Shown here piece by piece: positions 60,066 through 64,000 of a stretch of 64,000 nucleotides of DNA. Under the pieces are notes generated by a model that saw nothing but the letters and a program-made list of their open reading frames with translations, was not told the origin of the DNA and did not search any database. The first letter of the stretch is position 1; the number at the start of each line of letters is the position of its first letter. This stretch comes from Fusobacteriaceae bacterium (GTDB lineage: Bacteria > Fusobacteriota > Fusobacteriia > Fusobacteriales > Fusobacteriaceae). Where the stretch lies: positions 30,050 to 94,049 of the forward strand of contig JAISTB010000037.1 in assembly GCA_031272775.1 (NCBI GenBank), given 5' to 3'. The position numbers and the translations under genes were made by a program.

Positions 60066-61481
60066 ATGATAATAAGCAGGATGAATAATGACATTCTAAA
60101 AAAATTTGATTCCAGAAATAAGAACATGCCGCATGCATCTGATGAGTCAAACGCTGATGGTTCAAATTGTACAGTTGAAAAAACTCTAAGCAATGAGCCA
60201 CGCAAGAACAAAATCTTCACCCCTAAAATTGGTGACAGTATTCAATTTGGCTCCTATGATTGGCGAGTTCTTGATGTGAAAAATGGAAAAGCATTACTGA
60301 TTGCCCAGGATATTACTCATGTCAATATGCCCTATAACGAAGAATGGGTAGACGTGACCTGGGAAACATGTACGTTACGCAAATGGTTGAATGAAGAGTT
60401 CTTTTACTCATTCAGTGCAGAGGAACAAAGGCAGATAGTACCGACAGCCAATATCAATGAAAACAATCAGTGGTATGGTATTAATGGCGGGAGAAATACG
60501 CAAGACAGGATATTCCTGCTTTCTATTTCTGAAGTGGTTAAGTATTTAGGTGATAGCGGCGATTTGAAAAATAGAAAGGGATGGTACTGGGAAGGTGACA
60601 AATGGATATTAAAAGATAGCAAGGGCTATGCTATTAATGACCAATTTAATCAGAAAAGAATTACAAAATACAATGGTTCAGTAGCTTGGTGGTGGCTCCG
60701 GTCGCCGGGCTACGTTAGTAATCATGCTGCTATCGTCGACTATGACGGGCGTGTCAACATGGATGGCGGCGGTGTCATCGGTGCTAGTGACGACGGCGGT
60801 GTTCGTCCCGCTCTTTGGCTGAGCTTGGATTCCGATGAGGAAAACACGGAATTGACCACTGCCATAGATGGAAATCTAAATAATGACTTTTCTCAAAACG
60901 ACATTTCAATGCCGAGTATTGGGGACAACTTCCATTTTGGCGCCTACGACTGGGTGGTTCTCGATGTAAAAAATGAGAAAGCTTTACTGATTGCCCAGGA
61001 CGTTACTCATGTCAATATGCCATATAATACAGATTGGGATGTCACCTGGGAGACGTGTACGCTTCGTCGATGGCTCAACAATGATTTTTATCATTCTTTC
61101 TCCAAGACTGAACAGTCGCGGATTGCGTTGACAAACATTAAAAATGTTGACAACCAATGGTTCGGAACTAACGGCGGAAACAATACGCAAGATAAGGTAT
61201 TCCTTCTGTCGATTGCTGAAGTAGTTCAGTACTTTGGCGATAGTGGACAACTGAAGAATAAAAGTCTGAATAGTGATTATTATATTAGTGATCAATTTAA
61301 TCAGAAAAGAATTGCAAAATACAATGGTTCAGAAGCTTGGTGGTGGCTCCGGTCGCCGGGCCTCAATAGTACTTCTGCTGCTTTCGTCGACAATGACGGG
61401 GATGTCAACATGAATGGCAGCCGTGTCCGCAATGATAGTGGCAGCGGCGGTGTCCGTCCCGCTCTTTGGCTGAATCTCTAA
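60066..61481 (+). CDS. DGR target protein with two tandem DUF6273-like variable domains
   Basis: A 471-residue protein (if starting at 60066; ATG at 60081 is also possible and better spaced from GAGGAG). After a polar 45-residue N-terminus without signal peptide, two homologous domains follow, about residues 48-255 and 280-471. Shared blocks are KALLIAQD, THVNMPYN, DVTWETCTLR, NTQDRIFLLS, DQFNQKRI and WWWLRSPG; each ends GGVRPALWL. Each domain ends in a variable region matching the template repeat downstream. This is the C-type-lectin-like fold used by DGR targets for ligand binding; the ligand is unknown. Confidence 0.9.
   Translation: MIISRMNNDILKKFDSRNKNMPHASDESNADGSNCTVEKTLSNEPRKNKIFTPKIGDSIQFGSYDWRVLDVKNGKALLIAQDITHVNMPYNEEWVDVTWETCTLRKWLNEEFFYSFSAEEQRQIVPTANINENNQWYGINGGRNTQDRIFLLSISEVVKYLGDSGDLKNRKGWYWEGDKWILKDSKGYAINDQFNQKRITKYNGSVAWWWLRSPGYVSNHAAIVDYDGRVNMDGGGVIGASDDGGVRPALWLSLDSDEENTELTTAIDGNLNNDFSQNDISMPSIGDNFHFGAYDWVVLDVKNEKALLIAQDVTHVNMPYNTDWDVTWETCTLRRWLNNDFYHSFSKTEQSRIALTNIKNVDNQWFGTNGGNNTQDKVFLLSIAEVVQYFGDSGQLKNKSLNSDYYISDQFNQKRIAKYNGSEAWWWLRSPGLNSTSAAFVDNDGDVNMNGSRVRNDSGSGGVRPALWLNL
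60681..60811 (+). repeat. DGR variable region 1 (VR1), internal
   Basis: 131 bp aligned without gaps to the TR at 62096-62226. Of 39 adenines in TR, 21 differ in VR1 (to C, G or T); of the other 92 positions only one differs (C to T at 60803). It encodes residues 206-249, closing the first domain. This is adenine-specific divergence as made by DGR retrohoming. Confidence 0.95.
61332..61462 (+). repeat. DGR variable region 2 (VR2), C-terminal
   Basis: 131 bp aligned without gaps to the TR. Seventeen of 39 template adenines differ, and none of the 92 other positions. It encodes residues 423-466, just before the stop codon, the usual DGR position. The changes differ from those of VR1 at most sites, so the two arose from separate events. 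Confidence 0.96.
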
Positions 61482-61512
61482 TCTGTACTCTTTTAATCTT
61501 TAATCATCTTTG

Positions 61513-61588
61513 TGCGCCGAAGGCGCATGAATCTTGTCGCGAAGCGACGCAATCGCCGCCGTAGGCGGCAAAATCATCCGCGAAGCGG
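61513..61588 (+). repeat. Row of four triloop hairpins between VR2 and avd
   Basis: Four perfect small palindromes: TGCGCC-GAA-GGCGCA (61513), GTCGC-GAA-GCGAC (61536), GCCGCC-GTA-GGCGGC (61555) and CCGC-GAA-GCGG (61578), starting 19-23 bp apart. They begin 51 bp after VR2. Known DGRs need a hairpin or cruciform just downstream of the VR for efficient target recognition, so a similar role is possible. Confidence 0.75.
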
Positions 61589-61617
61589 GTCGCGCCGGAT
61601 TGTTTTTTGGGGGGCAA

Positions 61618-62016
61618 ATGGCATACAAGCAACAGAGCAAAACGCAAAGCGAATTGACAGTAGTAACAAAAACCAAAGATCTCTGTTCCTACATCATGAC
61701 GATCACCCAAAAATCCCCAAAACAATTCCGCTTCACCTTCATCAGCAAACTGCAAAATTTAGCTCTTGATGCAATAGAAAACATCTACCGGGCCAATGAC
61801 ATTTTCATTGGTCCTGAAGCCCCTCCCGCAAACAGGGCTGAACGGCTGTCTTTTCAGCATAAGGCGCTGACTGATCTTAAGATACTCGCTTATATAGCGG
61901 AGTTATCCATGACGCAGGGATGCATCCTGATGAAACAATTTGAGCAAATAGCCAAACAAACAACAGACTGCCAGCGACTACTTGGCGCATGGATTAATAG
62001 CGACAAGAAACGATGA
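61618..62016 (+). CDS. avd: Avd, DGR accessory variability determinant (four-helix bundle)
   Basis: A 132-residue, basic, all-helical protein starting MAYKQQSKTQSELTV, with RFTFISKLQNLALDAIENIY in the second helix, typical of the bAvd family that forms a pentamer and binds the reverse transcriptase and TR RNA. The ATG at 61618 follows GGGGGG. An in-frame ATG 28 codons earlier lies within the hairpin row and is unlikely. It sits between target and TR, the standard order. Confidence 0.85.
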   Translation: MAYKQQSKTQSELTVVTKTKDLCSYIMTITQKSPKQFRFTFISKLQNLALDAIENIYRANDIFIGPEAPPANRAERLSFQHKALTDLKILAYIAELSMTQGCILMKQFEQIAKQTTDCQRLLGAWINSDKKR

Positions 62017-62035
62017 ATACATGAATACGCGATAA

Positions 62036-62078
62036 AAGCCTGCGGCTGAAATGTGACCGAACACTGAGTCACAGGCTT
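62036..62078 (+). other. Two-part hairpin just upstream of the TR
   Basis: Outer arms AAGCCTG (62036-62042) and CAGGCTT (62072-62078) and inner arms TGTGAC (62052-62057) and GTCACA (62068-62073) give a bulged stem 18 bp before the TR. It may shape the 5' end of the TR RNA. Confidence 0.5.
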
Positions 62079-62095
62079 ATTCGGGGGATCCGGTT

Positions 62096-62226
62096 GAAAC
62101 TTGGTGGTGGCTCCGGTCGCCGGGCAACAATAGTAATAATGCTGCTATCGTCAACAATGACGGGAATGTCAACATGAATGGCAACAATGTCAACAATGAT
62201 AATGACAACGGCGGTGTCCGTCCCGC
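62096..62226 (+). repeat. DGR template repeat (TR)
   Basis: 131 bp, non-coding, matching VR1 and VR2 except almost only at its own adenines. Read in the VR frame it holds 15 AAC/AAT codons, the design that gives wide amino-acid choice without creating stop codons when A is mutated. The last 25 bp (GGCGGTGTCCGTCCCGC) are nearly free of adenine and correspond to the initiation-of-mutagenic-homing sequence. Downstream a perfect palindrome (CCCTACGTAGGG) and other structure precede the RT gene. Confidence 0.95.
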
Positions 62227-62448
62227 ATTCTCTCGCTGTCAGAAACTTACCCTACGTAGGGCAGTCCGTACGGAGAGATAAAGGAACCTGGTTCCCTTTC
62301 GCCGGTCAGGCGGAAAAATAACTGTCGGCGGTTGTCTGAACGCCGCAAAATTGATAAATCATGCAATTGGCTTTCGGACATGCGGAACGGGAATTTTGTT
62401 CGGTCAAATCCCGTTCCCTGCCGATGAAAAAGGGTAAGAGAAAGCGAT

Positions 62449-63495
62449 ATGAAAACCTACGAAGAGATGTGCAAATTTGAAAATCTGTACAATGCCCACC
62501 GGGCTGCACGTCTCGGAAAGCGGGGAAAGACAGAGGTTATCAAGTTTGAGATGAACATTGCTTGGAACATCTATACCTTGCAGGAACAATTGATCAACCG
62601 GACTTGGAAACCGCTGGGATATTATCATTTTTATGTGCACGATCCGAAAACCAGATCCATTTTTGCGCCTTATTATGCGGACAGGGTCGTCCAGCACTGC
62701 CTGTGCGACAACATCCTCGCCCCTGTGCTGGATAAGCGCCTGATCTTCGATAACGCCGCCTGTCGCATTGACAAAGGAACCCACTTCTCTTTGAAAAGAC
62801 TCACACAATTTCTGGCGGATTTCTACAAGAAGCATGGAACAAAGGGATATTTCCTGAAAATTGATATCCGGAAGTATTTTGACAATATTGACCACGCTGT
62901 ATTGAAGGAGAAGCTTTCGAAAGTATTCAAGGAAAAGGATATCCTTGATATGCTGTTTCTGATTATCGACAGTTATGAAAAAGAGCCAGACAAAGGCCTG
63001 CCTCTGGGGAATCAGACAAGTCAATGGTTTGCGCTGTACTATCTGGACGGGCTGGACAGACTGATAAAAGAGAAATTCAGGATTAAATACTATACGCGGT
63101 ATATGGACGACTTTATCCTTTTGCATGGGGACAAGACGTATCTGCTGGAAATTTTGGCTCAATTGCGTGCGTTTGCCGCCGGTGAGTTGCACATCGAGTT
63201 TAACGAAAAGACACAGATTTTCCCGGTATTAAACGGCGTGAAATACCTTGGTTTCCACATCTACCTGACGGAAACCGGCAAAGTCATCCGGAAAGTAACC
63301 GCGCAAACAAAAAAGCGCTACAAAAGGCTTTTGAAAAAAATGACAAAAGATTATGCCCTCGGGTTGATTGATCTTGATTTTATCCAGCCGAGAATAAACA
63401 GCTATACGGCCCATCTCAAGCACGGACATACGGATAGATTGAGAGGGAAGCTTGCCCGGGAGACAAGCTACGTGAGAGGGCAAAAACAGAACTGA
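62449..63495 (+). CDS. DGR reverse transcriptase
   Basis: A 348-residue group II-intron-like reverse transcriptase without maturase or endonuclease domains. The first catalytic aspartate is in FLKIDIRKYFDNID (D139), motif 4 is LPLGNQTSQWF (residues 185-194), with the LGxxxSQ form that marks DGR enzymes, and the active site is RYMDDF (YMDD at 218-221). A thumb-like basic C-terminus follows. It converts TR RNA into cDNA with errors at adenines. It is on the same strand as target, avd and TR. Confidence 0.95.
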   Translation: MKTYEEMCKFENLYNAHRAARLGKRGKTEVIKFEMNIAWNIYTLQEQLINRTWKPLGYYHFYVHDPKTRSIFAPYYADRVVQHCLCDNILAPVLDKRLIFDNAACRIDKGTHFSLKRLTQFLADFYKKHGTKGYFLKIDIRKYFDNIDHAVLKEKLSKVFKEKDILDMLFLIIDSYEKEPDKGLPLGNQTSQWFALYYLDGLDRLIKEKFRIKYYTRYMDDFILLHGDKTYLLEILAQLRAFAAGELHIEFNEKTQIFPVLNGVKYLGFHIYLTETGKVIRKVTAQTKKRYKRLLKKMTKDYALGLIDLDFIQPRINSYTAHLKHGHTDRLRGKLARETSYVRGQKQN

Positions 63496-63515
63496 TAGCG
63501 TCGCACAGGCATATC

Positions 63516-63586
63516 GGCAGGGGCATGGACATCCCTGCCCATGCCCCTGCCAAAAGGCAACCCCAGTAGCAAGGGCTTCTCAGCCC
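63516..63586. repeat. Palindromic dispersed-type repeat, right copy (inverted)
   Basis: A long hairpin GGCAGGGGCAT / ATGCCCCTGCC (63516-63551) and a second GGGCT-TCTC-AGCCC (63573-63586). The reverse complement contains ATGGGCAGGGATG and CACGGGCTGAGAAGCCC, close to the left copy at 56230-56298, so the two bracket the accessory genes in opposite orientation. Confidence 0.65.
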
Positions 63587-63634
63587 GTGCCCGAATCTCA
63601 AACTATAACCAAACCCCAAAGGAGGAACCTCACC

Positions 63635-63862
63635 ATGAGCAAAAAATGCCGAGACTGCCACCACTACGGCGGCATGCAGTGCAACGTCAAAAAAGCCCCC
63701 CACGCCACAAATCCCGTAAACACCTGCAATTACGCGGATCCCGCAAAAAAGATCTGCTGCAACTGCCGCTACTACAGTCGCGAAACCTGCTCGCTCCGGA
63801 CACCCCGGTTCACCGGCCCCATGGCGACCTGCAACAATTTTACGAAACATATGATGGTGTGA
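63635..63862 (+). CDS. Small cysteine-rich (zinc-ribbon-like) protein
   Basis: A 75-residue protein made of two similar modules: CRDCHHYGGMQC then TCNY, and CNCRYYSRETC then TCNNF. The CxxC-xx-Y-xxxx-C pattern suggests two metal-binding knuckles. The ATG at 63635 follows AAAGGAGG at good spacing; a further upstream ATG has no site. Function is unknown. The remaining 138 bp to the window end show a small hairpin (CGGCC-GCAG-GGCCG) but no gene. Confidence 0.65.
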   Translation: MSKKCRDCHHYGGMQCNVKKAPHATNPVNTCNYADPAKKICCNCRYYSRETCSLRTPRFTGPMATCNNFTKHMMV

Positions 63863-64000
63863 AGGGGGAGACGCCGGCCGCAGGGCCGACAGAGAGGTCG
63901 AGGGCAAGCGGAGCGATCAGCGATATCCTTTTTCTTCCGTCAATCCTGTGATTGCCTCAGCGCTCCAATAACGATTTGGCCGAATTTGTACCCCGCCATT

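Noticed and set aside
60829..60852. Hairpin after VR1 as a homing signal
   Set aside because: Only a six-base stem with a 12-base loop inside coding sequence; chance cannot be excluded.
61513..61588. CRISPR array
   Set aside because: The units are different short palindromes without identical repeats or spacers, and there are no cas genes in the window.
62096..62226. TR as a simple pseudogene fragment of the target gene
   Set aside because: A decayed copy would differ at all four bases; differences are limited to template adenines in both comparisons, and RT and Avd genes flank it.
63416..63907. A 163-residue minus-strand frame at the right end
   Set aside because: It is antisense to the RT end and the cysteine-rich gene and includes the repeat; its composition is repeat-derived.

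Overview
The window reads as a bacterial chromosome segment of about 55% G+C in its core. Gene order and protein character (rpmG-tRNA-Trp-secE-nusG-rplKAJL-rpoBC, a Fusobacterium-like RpoB N-terminus, TTG as a fairly common start codon, strong AGGAGG ribosome binding sites, and several secreted YwqK/MORN-repeat proteins) suggest a Gram-negative-type anaerobe related to Fusobacteria, though G+C-rich for that phylum. This placement is from memory of family sequences and was not tested by search.

Layout. 1-17463 is mostly minus-strand housekeeping: ispG (cut by the left edge), a LysM/M23 envelope protein, rho, miaB, a U32 peptidase-family protein, dnaB, rplI, a YybS-like membrane protein, dnaX, a thiol/iron-sulfur redox trio (NapH-like protein, 51-residue CXXC protein, TlpA), a DJ-1 protein, galM, dtd, an M20 peptidase, nth, tyrS and a cold-shock gene with a long leader. 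17789-23197 holds an SDR dehydrogenase, a plus-strand operon of three MORN-repeat proteins plus a hydrolase-like protein that lacks its catalytic serine, and a TauE/SafE permease. 23330-27810 carries ilvE behind what looks like a peptide-coded attenuator, a protein of unknown function, cstA and a KDPG aldolase. 27979-44488 is the transcription/translation core: rpmG, tRNA-Trp, secE, nusG, rplK, rplA, an L10 leader, rplJ, rplL, rpoB, rpoC, yicC, gmk, rpoZ, apbE, a membrane pyrophosphatase and thioredoxin. 44563-51043 is a minus-strand run (lysE-type exporter, class I glutamine amidotransferase, hflK, hflC, EamA transporter, PBP1a). A fourth MORN protein and a VOC / LsrF-like aldolase / DhaK / DhaL operon follow to 55344.

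55440-64000 is accessory and A+T-richer. It contains a DUF1232 gene overlapping an ankyrin-repeat gene, a low-G+C HNH-like gene and, as the main discovery, a complete diversity-generating retroelement (DGR). The DGR comprises a target protein with two tandem variable domains (VR1 and VR2), a row of triloop hairpins, an Avd accessory gene, a 131-bp template repeat (TR) and a reverse transcriptase with the DGR signature LGNQTSQ and a YMDD active site. TR and VRs differ almost only where TR has adenine: 21 of 39 adenines changed in VR1 and 17 of 39 in VR2, against 1 and 0 changes at the 92 other positions. This is the expected mark of adenine-directed mutagenic retrohoming, here apparently feeding two sites in a single gene. 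Related palindrome-rich repeats lie in opposite orientation on either side of the accessory block.
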